NCBI GenBank assembly: GCA_964454645.1
Contig: CAYVTM010000003.1
Location: 229,683-293,682 of the forward strand
Length of the DNA: 64,000 bases
Direction of reading: 5' to 3'
Source: CAYVTM01 sp964454645
GTDB lineage: Bacteria; Bacteroidota; Bacteroidia; Sphingobacteriales; Sphingobacteriaceae
This document shows, piece by piece, positions 9,072-16,691 of this stretch. The translations under genes were made by a program, and so were the position numbers. Each line of letters begins with the position of its first letter. Within the stretch, counting starts at the first letter, position 1. The notes under the pieces were generated by a model. The model was not told the DNA's origin, did not search any database, and saw nothing but the letters and a program-made list of their open reading frames with translations.

Positions 9072-10214
9072 TTAGTACTTATTTTTCTTTCTCAATCGTT
9101 GTATCCACATAATACTCCCTGTGACAGGTAAGGAAGCACCAATGATACAGGCGATGAAGGCAATGATTTTGGAGCTGTTGCCAAAAATACTTCCGGTATG
9201 TACAGGGCGGAAAGTTGTTCGCACACGTTGCCCTAAGTTGCGCTCTTCAAACAAAAGTTGTCCCTTGGGTTCAAGCGTATATTGATCGTAATAATATTGA
9301 TCGTTTGCATTCTCATGTGCGGCATCTGATGATAATACGGATACTTGTATCGTAGCAAGACTATCTTTTACTGTACTTATCTGATAGTACTCGGCATTCG
9401 GTACGCGTTCCTGAATATGTTTGAGAACAAGGTCGTATTTATATTGTGTTATACCTGTACTTGTCGTATCCGATTTCGGAGCAGAAACTTGCTCCATTGT
9501 AGATTTTGTTACTGCAAAAATTCCTTTATTAAACCATTCAAACGACCAGGCCAGTCCGGTGAATGAAAATACAAACAAGAAAATGCAGGCATAAAATCCC
9601 AGTACGATATGCAGGTCGTGATTAAGACGCTTTCTCTGAGCCGACCATTTTACAAATAGTCGCTGATATAAAATATTTCTTGTCTTTGGCCACCACAAGA
9701 TAATTCCCGTAAGAATGATAAACAAAAAAATGAACGTTGCTATACCCACAATCATTTTTCCGGTATCACCCGATAAAAGCCATCGATGTAAAGAAAATAC
9801 CTGAAAGAAAAAAGTTTCCCGATAATTTACCGTATCAATTAATTCTCCGGTATAGGGATTCATATAAGCACGCAAAACATTAGGCCTTGTCTTTTGGGGT
9901 GTAACGGATTTTTTTTGATCCGATTTTTTTTTCTGCTCTTTAACAGTATATCCCAGAAGTGTTGTACGTCCGGCATCCGAAGAAACCCGGAAATAATTTA
10001 TCGAAGAGCTGGGAATTGCTGCTTTCAAAGAAGTCTCAAGAGCGTGTAAATCTTTAGGCTCAGCGCCTTTTTCAATTTGATATCTGTGTGAATATACAGC
10101 TTCTTCAATCTCCTTTTCGAAAACTAAAATTGCTCCGGTAAGGCAGGCAATAAAGATCACAATACCTGCTGCCAGACTTAAATATAAATGTATTCTCCTG
10201 AAGAAGATTTTCAT
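9072..10214 (-). CDS. PepSY-associated transmembrane protein (iron-regulated membrane protein type)
   Basis: 380 aa inner-membrane protein of the PepSY_TM family (PiuB-like). Visible features: an N-terminal helix (LYLSLAAGIVIFIACLTGAI), a first periplasmic PepSY-like segment with LRAYMNPYTGELID, a pair of central helices around residues 150-235 with FSLHRWLL and HDLHIVLGFY carrying histidines that could ligate haem, a second periplasmic loop, and a last helix (IIAFIACIIGASLPVTGSIM). Members of this family sit next to siderophore or haem receptors and are thought to take part in reduction of the imported iron complex. It starts 12 bases after the HmuY stop, so it is the last gene of the haem operon. 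Confidence 0.85.
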   Translation of the reverse strand: MKIFFRRIHLYLSLAAGIVIFIACLTGAILVFEKEIEEAVYSHRYQIEKGAEPKDLHALETSLKAAIPSSSINYFRVSSDAGRTTLLGYTVKEQKKKSDQKKSVTPQKTRPNVLRAYMNPYTGELIDTVNYRETFFFQVFSLHRWLLSGDTGKMIVGIATFIFLFIILTGIILWWPKTRNILYQRLFVKWSAQRKRLNHDLHIVLGFYACIFLFVFSFTGLAWSFEWFNKGIFAVTKSTMEQVSAPKSDTTSTGITQYKYDLVLKHIQERVPNAEYYQISTVKDSLATIQVSVLSSDAAHENANDQYYYDQYTLEPKGQLLFEERNLGQRVRTTFRPVHTGSIFGNSSKIIAFIACIIGASLPVTGSIMWIQRLRKKNKY

Positions 10215-10226
10215 AACAAAAAGGAA

Positions 10227-11195
10227 TTATAATTTTTGAAACTCGAACTTCGGGCAGCCTTTTTTTCCCTCTGTATTGTAGAAGTCGATGAAATGTAATT
10301 TATAATAGAACCCTTCTGTATCCTGTATGATATAATTGATAGAAGGATCTACTATATATATGCCGGTACTAAAATTGAAGTCTTTCCAGCTGTATCCAAC
10401 CCCATCTTCCGAATGACTGAATACATAATTTAATGTGTCGCTGAGTTGTATATCTTCGAACAATTTTGTTTGATCAATAGCAACACGTACTCCGTTAGGA
10501 TTGATTAACACACCTGTAACCAGATACGGTTGAAAAGGCTTTATGAATGTATAGGTATATTGCGTGAATACCAGATCATAAGCATCCTTCATAGGAGCAT
10601 CGTTCGTTACAGCATTCGTGTTCATCGAAAAATGAAGCCGGTTATATGCTTTGTCTTTTTGTACAGTAGCGATATGGCTCATACTACCATCTAAATTGGC
10701 GTATCGGAATTGATAGGTGTTATTATCAATAGAAGTGATCTGAATTTTCTTGATACCTAAAAAATCTCCTGCTGCATCATATCCTCTGTCGATCAGAAAA
10801 ACATAATCCAGGTTATCGGATAAATTTCCAAAAGCTGTACTGTCTGTATGTCCGCTCGAGCGATCCCAGGCCTTATTTTTTCCGAAGCCCAAAGTGTCTG
10901 ATACTGCATCAAAGTCCTTTTTATCAGTCCGGGAAACAAACATCGATTTAGAGGAGTTTAAATAGATCAGATTGTTTTCGGAACAATCGAAAGCAATATC
11001 CCAGCTTGTTTTTAAATTCCACTGAACAACTGAAGAGCTGGTTAATTTAAAATAAATCTGATGACTGTAATCCGATTGCATATCTACAGAGGCATGTTGT
11101 GCATTGCCCCTGTTATAAGGTTGAACAGGAAGCTCATCTTTCTCACAAGCTGTCAAACTGAGTATCCCTAATAGGAATGTTAAACCTACTCTCAT
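10227..11195 (-). CDS. HmuY family haem-binding lipoprotein
   Basis: 322 aa. A lipoprotein signal is visible (LSLTACEKDE, Cys17). The HmuY fold is recognised from the paired motifs TSWDIAFDCSENNLIYLNS (about 64-82) and YDLVFTQYT followed by YLVTGVLINPNGVRVA. In Porphyromonas, HmuY captures haem at the cell surface through two histidines and passes it to the TonB receptor HmuR. I cannot tell which residues bind haem here. The start codon overlaps the stop of the upstream TonB receptor by one base (TAATG), which indicates translational coupling, as expected for an HmuR-HmuY pair, though the gene order is reversed relative to P. gingivalis. Confidence 0.85.
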   Translation of the reverse strand: MRVGLTFLLGILSLTACEKDELPVQPYNRGNAQHASVDMQSDYSHQIYFKLTSSSVVQWNLKTSWDIAFDCSENNLIYLNSSKSMFVSRTDKKDFDAVSDTLGFGKNKAWDRSSGHTDSTAFGNLSDNLDYVFLIDRGYDAAGDFLGIKKIQITSIDNNTYQFRYANLDGSMSHIATVQKDKAYNRLHFSMNTNAVTNDAPMKDAYDLVFTQYTYTFIKPFQPYLVTGVLINPNGVRVAIDQTKLFEDIQLSDTLNYVFSHSEDGVGYSWKDFNFSTGIYIVDPSINYIIQDTEGFYYKLHFIDFYNTEGKKGCPKFEFQKL

Positions 11196-13285
11196 TATTT
11201 AGAAAACTTGAAATTTAATTTTAAAAAGTAAGTACGGCCCATTGCAATCGGGCTTGAAGTGTTTCCCGCTCCACCCGAATGAGCGCCACCCTGTGAAAAG
11301 GAGGTAATGCTGGTTACATCAAATACATTTTTCACCCCAATACCGGCAGTTAATCTTTTCTTAAACAAATATTTGTTCAATGTAACATCGGCAGTATGAT
11401 AATCTTCGGTGATAGTTTGCATTAAATTATCATCCGATCCGATCATGTAAGAAGGGATCTCTCCCGAATACTTATAAAATACGGCTGCTGTTAAATTGAG
11501 CTTAATGAATTCGTAATGAGCATTCATTCTTACTTCGGGATAATAGCTGAACTTATTTGCGGAATAGCTTTCTGCTAATGCATTGTATCTTCCGATATAG
11601 GATGCTCCAAAGTCGAATTTAAACTGATGGATTGTGAATTCGTTGTTAAACTGAATGCCGTTTGTTTTAAATACTCCCACGTTACGATAAGTGTATTCCG
11701 TTTCATTTGCCTGTGCCAGGGTTATCATATTGGAGATGTCGTTTAAGAATACGGAAGCTTCAATTTTATACGCAGTTTTTGCATTGAATTTTCCATAACT
11801 CAATGCAAGAATGTAATTGTTCGATTGTTCCGCTTTCAGATCAGGGCTTCCAATAATATTATGATTGATATCTACGAAGTAAAAGTATAATTCTTTTAGG
11901 GATGGTGCCCGGAACCCCTTTGCATACGATGTTCTCAATGTGATCTTATCTGTTAACGCGTATCGTAAATTTAAGGAAGGAATAAGCGGTGACTTATATT
12001 CGGTGTTATACGCATAGCGTAATCCCGGACGAATGATCAATGCTTTTAAGGGGGCATATTGAAAACTCATATACAGTGCATAGTCAGAAATATTCTGATG
12101 ATTATTTTCCACACGACGGCCTTCTGCATTTTCAATAGAGATATCATACCCGAATTCATAATTTAATTTACGAGCGTTATCGGTGCTGCTAATGCTGGCA
12201 CGGGAAGTAAATAAATTAAATCTGCTCGTATCCTGATCTCCGGAATTTTTACTTAGGGTTTTCTCAATGCGGGTCAGATCGGTATAGTAGGTATTTTTAA
12301 CACGCTTATAATCGTTATAAGCTGCTAAAAAAGTATAATTTCTTTTTTTGGAGGTCGATCCGTTCAGCTGGATCGAATTATCGATACGGGTTGTATAGTA
12401 GTAATCATCGAATGCCGTTTCATTATAAGGCTTACGCGGCCTTCCGAGGTTTGTTATTTTCTCATCGAAGATTGCTCCGCGATAACTGATCTTTATATTT
12501 TTAACAGCTTGTATGTACTGAAATTCTCCAAAGTATTGCTCTTTGGGTTTCCATTGTTTAAATCTGCCATCATCGGCAAGCTTATTTTTTTGAATCAATT
12601 CAAAAGATTCGCCTCTTATCCATCCATCAAAATAATTTCTTCCGCCAGCAAAAATAAATTGTGAGTTTTTCTTTTTGAATCCTGTATTTGCAGACAAGTT
12701 ATACTGACCTACACTTTCGTAATAGGATTGTATTCCCATTTGGAAAGTTTCTTTTTGTTGTTTTTTAGTGATAAGGTTTACAACACCTGCCAAAGCATTG
12801 GTTCCGTAATTAACGGATAAGGGGCCTTCAACAATTTCAATACGTTCGATTGTATTTAGATTAATTTGCGAGAGATCGATATTCCCATCCTGACGGCCAA
12901 TAACCGGAACCCCGTCGATCAATATTTTCACATTTTCTCCAGAAACTCCTTGTAGGCTCACGCTGCTTCCTAAGATATTATCTTGCGATAAGCGAATGTT
13001 TAATTCGGTTCGTAAAATATCCCCGAGATTTTGTGAACCACTTAGTTCAATATCCTTTTGGTTGATAATATTTATTTTATGAATCGATTTTGAAGAACTT
13101 TGGGGAGCATATTGTGCAGTAACAACCACTTCCGAGACATCTATATTATGGGATAGGCTGCTTGTGTCTGAGCTTGTCTTTGTGTTTTGTGCCAGTGAGA
13201 ACCCGGGGATTAACAACAAAACCGAAAGGCTATTAAGCCATCCGTGCGATTTAAAAACTGAAAATAAATTACTTGTGAGATTCAT
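11195..13285 (-). CDS. TonB-dependent receptor, probably haem/haemoprotein (HmuR-like)
   Basis: 696 aa outer-membrane receptor. A signal peptide (about 1-32) is followed by a plug domain with INIINQKDIELSGSQNLGDI, GVSGENVKILIDGVPVIGR and RIEIVEGPLSVNYGTNALAG, the standard plug signatures. The barrel includes the FRAPSLKELYF motif (FRAP) seen in haem receptors and a conserved segment PDLKAEQSNNY just after it. It lacks the N-terminal carboxypeptidase-like domain of SusC-type receptors, consistent with a metal or haem transporter. It heads an operon with the HmuY lipoprotein and the PepSY membrane protein; a candidate promoter lies about 58 bases upstream. The haem assignment rests on the neighbours plus FRAP. 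Confidence 0.88.
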   Translation of the reverse strand: MNLTSNLFSVFKSHGWLNSLSVLLLIPGFSLAQNTKTSSDTSSLSHNIDVSEVVVTAQYAPQSSSKSIHKINIINQKDIELSGSQNLGDILRTELNIRLSQDNILGSSVSLQGVSGENVKILIDGVPVIGRQDGNIDLSQINLNTIERIEIVEGPLSVNYGTNALAGVVNLITKKQQKETFQMGIQSYYESVGQYNLSANTGFKKKNSQFIFAGGRNYFDGWIRGESFELIQKNKLADDGRFKQWKPKEQYFGEFQYIQAVKNIKISYRGAIFDEKITNLGRPRKPYNETAFDDYYYTTRIDNSIQLNGSTSKKRNYTFLAAYNDYKRVKNTYYTDLTRIEKTLSKNSGDQDTSRFNLFTSRASISSTDNARKLNYEFGYDISIENAEGRRVENNHQNISDYALYMSFQYAPLKALIIRPGLRYAYNTEYKSPLIPSLNLRYALTDKITLRTSYAKGFRAPSLKELYFYFVDINHNIIGSPDLKAEQSNNYILALSYGKFNAKTAYKIEASVFLNDISNMITLAQANETEYTYRNVGVFKTNGIQFNNEFTIHQFKFDFGASYIGRYNALAESYSANKFSYYPEVRMNAHYEFIKLNLTAAVFYKYSGEIPSYMIGSDDNLMQTITEDYHTADVTLNKYLFKKRLTAGIGVKNVFDVTSITSFSQGGAHSGGAGNTSSPIAMGRTYFLKLNFKFSK

Positions 13286-13342
13286 CGATGTATTAACTCC
13301 TGATCTTTATATTTTCATAAAACCCTGCTGAAAATGATTGCG

Positions 13343-13350
13343 CAAGTTTA
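13343..13350 (-). promoter_or_regulatory. Candidate -7 box of the TonB receptor-HmuY-PepSY operon
   Basis: TAAACTTG on the minus strand, one mismatch to TAnnTTTG. The same TAAACTTGC string occurs upstream of the T9SS HmuY-like gene (15707-15714). The -33 element is poor here, with GACA at the expected distance, which fits a promoter needing an activator. Confidence 0.4.
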
Positions 13351-13395
13351 GGTTTTTTCGACTTTAGCTTTGTCATTGGAATGTAGTAAGTTTAG

Positions 13396-13430
13396 AAAAA
13401 GATACAGGGCAGCATTTATTCTGCTACCCT
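13396..13430 (-). terminator. Intrinsic terminator after the DUF6607 gene
   Basis: On the minus strand AGGGTAGCA pairs with TGCTGCCCT (one mismatch) across a 7-base loop, followed a few bases later by five T. It separates the DUF6607/T9SS transcription unit from the TonB receptor operon. Confidence 0.65.
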
Positions 13431-13446
13431 ATGTCTTTTGTATCTC

Positions 13447-14364
13447 TTAACTATTTAGATGTTGTTGAATAATTTGGCGGATTGCTTCGCGGGATTGGTT
13501 AGAATTATGCTGTGTATTCTTGGAAGTTTCATTACCCAGTTTGAATAATTTTTCCCATAACAAAGTATCCTCTACTTTTTTCTTGATATCTATGGAATTG
13601 TTTTTCGAGAAAACTTCGTTCCAGACAATACGAACATCGTTCCAATAAGATTCATTAACAGTCCACCAGTTGGTAGCTGCCAAGCAATTATCATCACTTA
13701 ATTTTGTGAAAGATTCATGTCCTTTTTCCCAGGCAATTAGCTTTTCGGAAGAATCATCTCTGACGACTTTTTGATTATCCTGCTCGAACATCCATCCGTC
13801 ATGCGTTAAATAAATTTTATTATTTCTTCTCAGAACATTGTAATCGCTGCGTGTAGAAAACTCTCTTCTGGGAAGAGGAGCATCGGTCATGCTTTCCCAA
13901 CGGTGCTTTCCATCTACATGCACCCAGGTTGCAGTTCCTTCGTAACGCGGAGAATCATCTACCTGATATACTTTTTGTGTCCATTGGCCTTTTACATCTT
14001 TTGTATTTAATACTACTTTTTTCCAACGATTGTCTTTGTCGTATTGAAGCAGCTCGGTGTTTTCATACAGCCAATCTTGTCTCCAATGTTTAATAATGGT
14101 GCTGTCGTTTATAATTAATAAATGTTGTAGAACCAATTTGTTTTTCGACTCTTCAATCACTTTCACCAATTCAATTCCCCATGAATAATGCGGAGCATGA
14201 AGCTTATAAGCAGTATCGGGAGAAAAAGTCTCTGCGAAATTAAAAGTTACCTTATAGCAGCCCTCCATCGCTTTAATCGCCTCAACATCTTGCTGGTATT
14301 TTGATTTTTGCGCATACGATGTCAGACTGATTCCGACAAGTACAATGCTTAGAAATTTTTTCAT
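13447..14364 (-). CDS. DUF6607 family secreted protein
   Basis: 305 aa with a signal peptide (ISLTSYAQ, cleavage near residue 19). The body begins DVEAIKAMEGCYKVTFNFAE, and later has KHWRQDWLYEN and the Trp-rich repeats ATWVHVDGKHRWES and CLAATNWWTVNESYWNDVRI. I recognise this as the DUF6607 family, found next to TonB receptors in Bacteroidota. It is predicted soluble, either periplasmic or exported. It follows the T9SS HmuY-like gene by 27 bases, so the two are probably one transcript, ended by the terminator just downstream. A role in haem processing or storage is suggested only by neighbourhood. Confidence 0.6.
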   Translation of the reverse strand: MKKFLSIVLVGISLTSYAQKSKYQQDVEAIKAMEGCYKVTFNFAETFSPDTAYKLHAPHYSWGIELVKVIEESKNKLVLQHLLIINDSTIIKHWRQDWLYENTELLQYDKDNRWKKVVLNTKDVKGQWTQKVYQVDDSPRYEGTATWVHVDGKHRWESMTDAPLPRREFSTRSDYNVLRRNNKIYLTHDGWMFEQDNQKVVRDDSSEKLIAWEKGHESFTKLSDDNCLAATNWWTVNESYWNDVRIVWNEVFSKNNSIDIKKKVEDTLLWEKLFKLGNETSKNTQHNSNQSREAIRQIIQQHLNS

Positions 14365-14391
14365 AGTATTAATTTTATATTCCTGAGTGTA

Positions 14392-15666
14392 TTAGTTGAT
14401 GACTAATTTTTGTTGAGACAATTGATTTCCGGAACGAACGTTCACTATGTAAACCCCTTTCGATAAATCAGAAGTGGGAATTAATGTTTGCTGTAAACCA
14501 CTGCTGTAAGGGAGTTCGTTTGCATATACAGTTCTTCCCATTAGATCTGTAATGCTTAATGAAATATTATTTCCTGCTTTCTGAAATTCGTAAACAACCG
14601 TAAGTACTCCGTTTGAATTTGGATTCGGGTAAAGAGACAGCGTAGCTATTTCTTCTTTGTTTGAATTAAAAATACCGGAGCTTAGCAATCTTTCTTTACT
14701 GAAAATGAAACTTCCTGCACTGCTTCCGATAAATTCTTTCATAATTACTTTATAGATCTCGTTCGATTGTGTTTTTACAAAATATACCAAGCTGTCTTCG
14801 ATAATATAAGGGAAGCCCGGACTCGTATAGTCCAATACCTTCCAATCCCAACCGATAGTGGAAATGTTTGTTTGGAATTCATGTGCCTGATAATCAGTAT
14901 AATTATCTGCATCTGCCAGATCTCTTGCTTCTGCAACGCTTACACCCGTATTGTGTAAAATACCGGTCACTAATTGGTTGCTTGCACCGTTATAATCTTC
15001 TGCGATAAATCTGGTCATTAATAAATCCCAATCTGTACGTGCGGGTTCGCGGTCCAACACCGTACTATCCGCGAACGAATAATAAACGAAGTTTTTGGAA
15101 GCATATCCCAATTTGTTAAAGGTATATTCCTGTTGATCGGAATTATCAAGGTTAGCAGAGGTAATCACAACATCGTATCCCTGACCTGTTCCCATATAAT
15201 TCATTTGGATATACAATTTTTTATAAGACCCGCTTTTGTATTTATAAATAAATACGCGATTTGCATTGATATTATGAGTAACCATATTATAGGTTCCAAA
15301 TCCATAATCGAAATCGCCATTAGCCGGACGATTAAAAGCGCCATATTCCCAGGTAGTATCGCTGTTATATAATTTATCCCAGGAGCTGATACCGGTAGTG
15401 TCAATTGTCAGGAAATCTGCCGGTGCAGCACCGTTTACCACATATAAATCTGCAACAGACTCATTAATAAGTAAAGCAGAAGAAAAGCTGCCGGTAGAGA
15501 AAGCTAAATCCCAGTTAGCTGCGGAAGAGGAAGCTTGTTCATCATTCGTTAAACTGTACCATTTATTGTTTGCGTACCCGGGACCCATGGATACTGTGTC
15601 AATTGTTTGGGCATTCAATGTGCTTATACTTAAGCAGATAAGACCTAATAGTAGTGTTTTTTTCAT
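14392..15666 (-). CDS. HmuY-like domain protein with T9SS type A sorting domain
   Basis: 424 aa. A Sec signal peptide (ISTLNAQT) and a C-terminal T9SS sorting domain are clear (LSLYPNPNSNGVLTV at about 345, ISLSITDLMGRTVY, then LSKGVYIVNVRSGNQLSQQK to the end). The middle has the same motif pairs as the HmuY lipoprotein downstream: NWDLAFSTGSF and SWDKLYNSDTTWEYGAFN against SWDIAF and AWDRSSGHTDSTAFGN, and DWDLLMTRF...QLVTGILHNTGVSVAEA against YDLVFTQYT...YLVTGVLINPNGVRVA. I infer an HmuY-fold protein exported by type IX secretion, that is, a released or surface-anchored haem catcher. It heads a two-gene unit with a good promoter. Confidence 0.72.
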   Translation of the reverse strand: MKKTLLLGLICLSISTLNAQTIDTVSMGPGYANNKWYSLTNDEQASSSAANWDLAFSTGSFSSALLINESVADLYVVNGAAPADFLTIDTTGISSWDKLYNSDTTWEYGAFNRPANGDFDYGFGTYNMVTHNINANRVFIYKYKSGSYKKLYIQMNYMGTGQGYDVVITSANLDNSDQQEYTFNKLGYASKNFVYYSFADSTVLDREPARTDWDLLMTRFIAEDYNGASNQLVTGILHNTGVSVAEARDLADADNYTDYQAHEFQTNISTIGWDWKVLDYTSPGFPYIIEDSLVYFVKTQSNEIYKVIMKEFIGSSAGSFIFSKERLLSSGIFNSNKEEIATLSLYPNPNSNGVLTVVYEFQKAGNNISLSITDLMGRTVYANELPYSSGLQQTLIPTSDLSKGVYIVNVRSGNQLSQQKLVIN

Positions 15667-15706
15667 ATTATATTTGTATTTAGACTGATTATAAATAATA
15701 ATGGGG

Positions 15707-15738
15707 CAAGTTTACGCTCTTATTTAGTTTTTTGCAAA
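15707..15738 (-). promoter_or_regulatory. Promoter of the T9SS HmuY-like/DUF6607 unit
   Basis: On the minus strand TTTG (15738-15735), a 20-base spacer, and TAAACTTG (15714-15707), close to the TTTG-N19-21-TAnnTTTG Bacteroidota consensus. It is about 41 bases before the ATG. Confidence 0.6.
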
Positions 15739-15814
15739 TTATTTTTAATCAATCTAAATAGTGAGGCTTAAAGATTGCATTATTTTGACAGTGAATGATA
15801 TGGGAATTATCTGG

Positions 15815-15955
15815 TTAGGGGTATAGCCTGAACTTCGCAGTCCAGCCTTTCCCAAATTCGTTATGAGATTGAAGTCGGATTTCTAAGCTTGAAGTAAATC
15901 CTGTATAATGTTTGTTGTGTTTGGAGGAGTATAAAACGTAAACGGTGAACTTCAT
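15815..15955 (-). pseudogene. Truncated duplicate of the GIY-YIG nuclease gene (5' part only)
   Basis: The first 43 codons are identical to the intact GIY-YIG gene at 16059-16301, because this segment lies in an exact 200-bp repeat. At the repeat edge the frame runs into three unrelated codons and a stop, giving a 46-residue product that keeps the GIY/YIG strands and Arg27 but lacks the catalytic Glu half. It is almost certainly non-functional as a nuclease. Confidence 0.85.
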
Positions 15956-16027
15956 ATTAATAAAACAAAGGACGATGCAATTACATCGTCCTTATCCTTT
16001 GTAGCGGAGACGAGAGTTGAACTCGTG
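15828..16027. repeat. 200-bp direct repeat, copy A
   Basis: Identical by eye to 16174-16373 (offset 346). Reading on the minus strand it holds the last 26 bases of tRNA-Met, the tRNA terminator hairpin and the first 128 bases of the GIY-YIG gene. The left edge at 15828 lies inside the GIY-YIG frame and the right edge at 16027 lies inside the tRNA. Confidence 0.95.
15970..15991 (-). terminator. Duplicate tRNA terminator hairpin (copy A)
   Basis: GGACGATG/CATCGTCC perfect 8-bp stem with a 6-base loop, identical to the hairpin at 16316-16337. Confidence 0.75.
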
Positions 16028-16055
16028 TCCGCCAGAGGCGGATAAGAATCCTGGA
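16002..16055 (-). pseudogene. tRNA-Met 3'-half fragment behind the GIY-YIG gene
   Basis: Starting four bases after the GIY-YIG stop codon, the minus strand reads CCAGGATTCTTATCC, resembling the tRNA-Met anticodon arm. Next comes a TCCGCC-AGA-GGCGGA hairpin in place of the variable region, and then 26 bases exactly matching the tRNA-Met T-arm and 3' acceptor strand. It lacks the whole 5' half (acceptor and D-arm), so it cannot fold into a tRNA. It looks like a regenerated or duplicated tRNA 3' end. Confidence 0.75.
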
Positions 16056-16058
16056 GTT

Positions 16059-16301
16059 TTATGTTGGCATATTTTTGATAAATTCTCTTCCGCTGCCAGA
16101 TTTGAGCCATTTTTCATATTTTATGGCTTCAGCTTTAGAGTCGAATTCTTTGGAATAAATAAGCGTCCAGGGTCTGAACTTCGCAGTCCAGCCTTTCCCA
16201 AATTCGTTATGAGATTGAAGTCGGATTTCTAAGCTTGAAGTAAATCCTGTATAATGTTTGTTGTGTTTGGAGGAGTATAAAACGTAAACGGTGAACTTCA
16301 T
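16059..16301 (-). CDS. Small GIY-YIG nuclease family protein
   Basis: 80 aa, the minimal single-domain GIY-YIG size (UPF0213/YhbQ type). Motifs: VYVLYSS (GIY strand, residues 5-11), HYTGFT (YIG strand, 16-21), Arg27 in LEIRLQSHN, and a helix with the likely catalytic Glu in EAIKYEKWLKSGSG (about 58-71). It ends NMPT. The gene lies directly behind the tRNA-Met terminator on the same strand, and its stop is followed by a tRNA 3'-half fragment. A second, truncated copy lies beyond. Such small GIY-YIG proteins are often multi-copy in Bacteroidota genomes; their substrate is not known to me. A mobile or tRNA-associated role is inferred from the arrangement only. Confidence 0.85.
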   Translation of the reverse strand: MKFTVYVLYSSKHNKHYTGFTSSLEIRLQSHNEFGKGWTAKFRPWTLIYSKEFDSKAEAIKYEKWLKSGSGREFIKNMPT

Positions 16302-16373
16302 ATTAATAAAACAAAGGACGATGCAATTACATCGTCCTTATCCTTTGTAGCGGAGACGAGAGTTGAACTCGTG
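16174..16373. repeat. 200-bp direct repeat, copy B
   Basis: Second copy of 15828-16027. This copy is joined to the complete tRNA-Met on its right and to the complete GIY-YIG gene on its left, so it looks like the source copy. Confidence 0.95.
16316..16337 (-). terminator. tRNA-Met terminator hairpin
   Basis: GGACGATG/CATCGTCC with a 6-base loop, followed on the minus strand by a T-rich run (TTTGTTTTATT), 11 bases after the tRNA 3' end and 14 bases before the GIY-YIG ATG. Confidence 0.8.
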
Positions 16374-16421
16374 ACCTCAGGGTTATGAATCCTGCGCTCT
16401 AACCAACTGAGCTACCCCGCC
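16348..16421 (-). tRNA. tRNA-Met (anticodon CAT)
   Basis: 74 bases. The acceptor stem GGCGGGG/CTCCGCT has two G-T pairs. The D-arm (GCTC...GAGC), the anticodon loop TTCATAA and the T-arm ACGAG-TTCAACT-CTCGT are all present, with discriminator A and no encoded CCA. The TTCATAA loop gives anticodon CAT; an Ile2 (lysidine) identity cannot be wholly excluded, but the body looks like elongator Met. Confidence 0.9.
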
Positions 16422-16465
16422 AAATGGGAATAATTATATGGTTTTACCTTACTTTTCTCTTTATT

Positions 16466-16510
16466 AGAGAAGAACTCGTGTCCCGCGCTCTGGCCAAAGA
16501 GCTACCCGAC
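16466..16510 (-). pseudogene. Degenerate tRNA relic
   Basis: The minus strand reads GTCGGGTAGCTC, then CCAGAGCGCGGGA, then CACGAGTTCTTCTCT. This matches a tRNA 5' acceptor strand and D-arm joined directly to a T-arm, with the anticodon loop region deleted. It is upstream of tRNA-Met and resembles it but is not the same gene. Confidence 0.5.
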
Positions 16511-16636
16511 AAATCCGTTTATACTTCGTATTCGGTATAAATCCGTACTTCCTTTAAATATTCGGATAATAAACCGTTCTCCGGAAGGTTTGCAAATATA
16601 GAAGATTTTGTTTTTCTTTAAAAAAAATAGTTATTT

Positions 16637-16668
16637 TTTGTTTGTACGGCAATTTAGTCGTATAGTTG
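16637..16668 (+). promoter_or_regulatory. Promoter of the START-like/LptF operon
   Basis: TTTG (16637-16640), a 20-base spacer and TATAGTTG (16661-16668), one mismatch to TAnnTTTG, 23 bases before the ATG at 16692. Confidence 0.55.
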
Positions 16669-16691
16669 CTTAGAATAGAAACTGATAGTAG

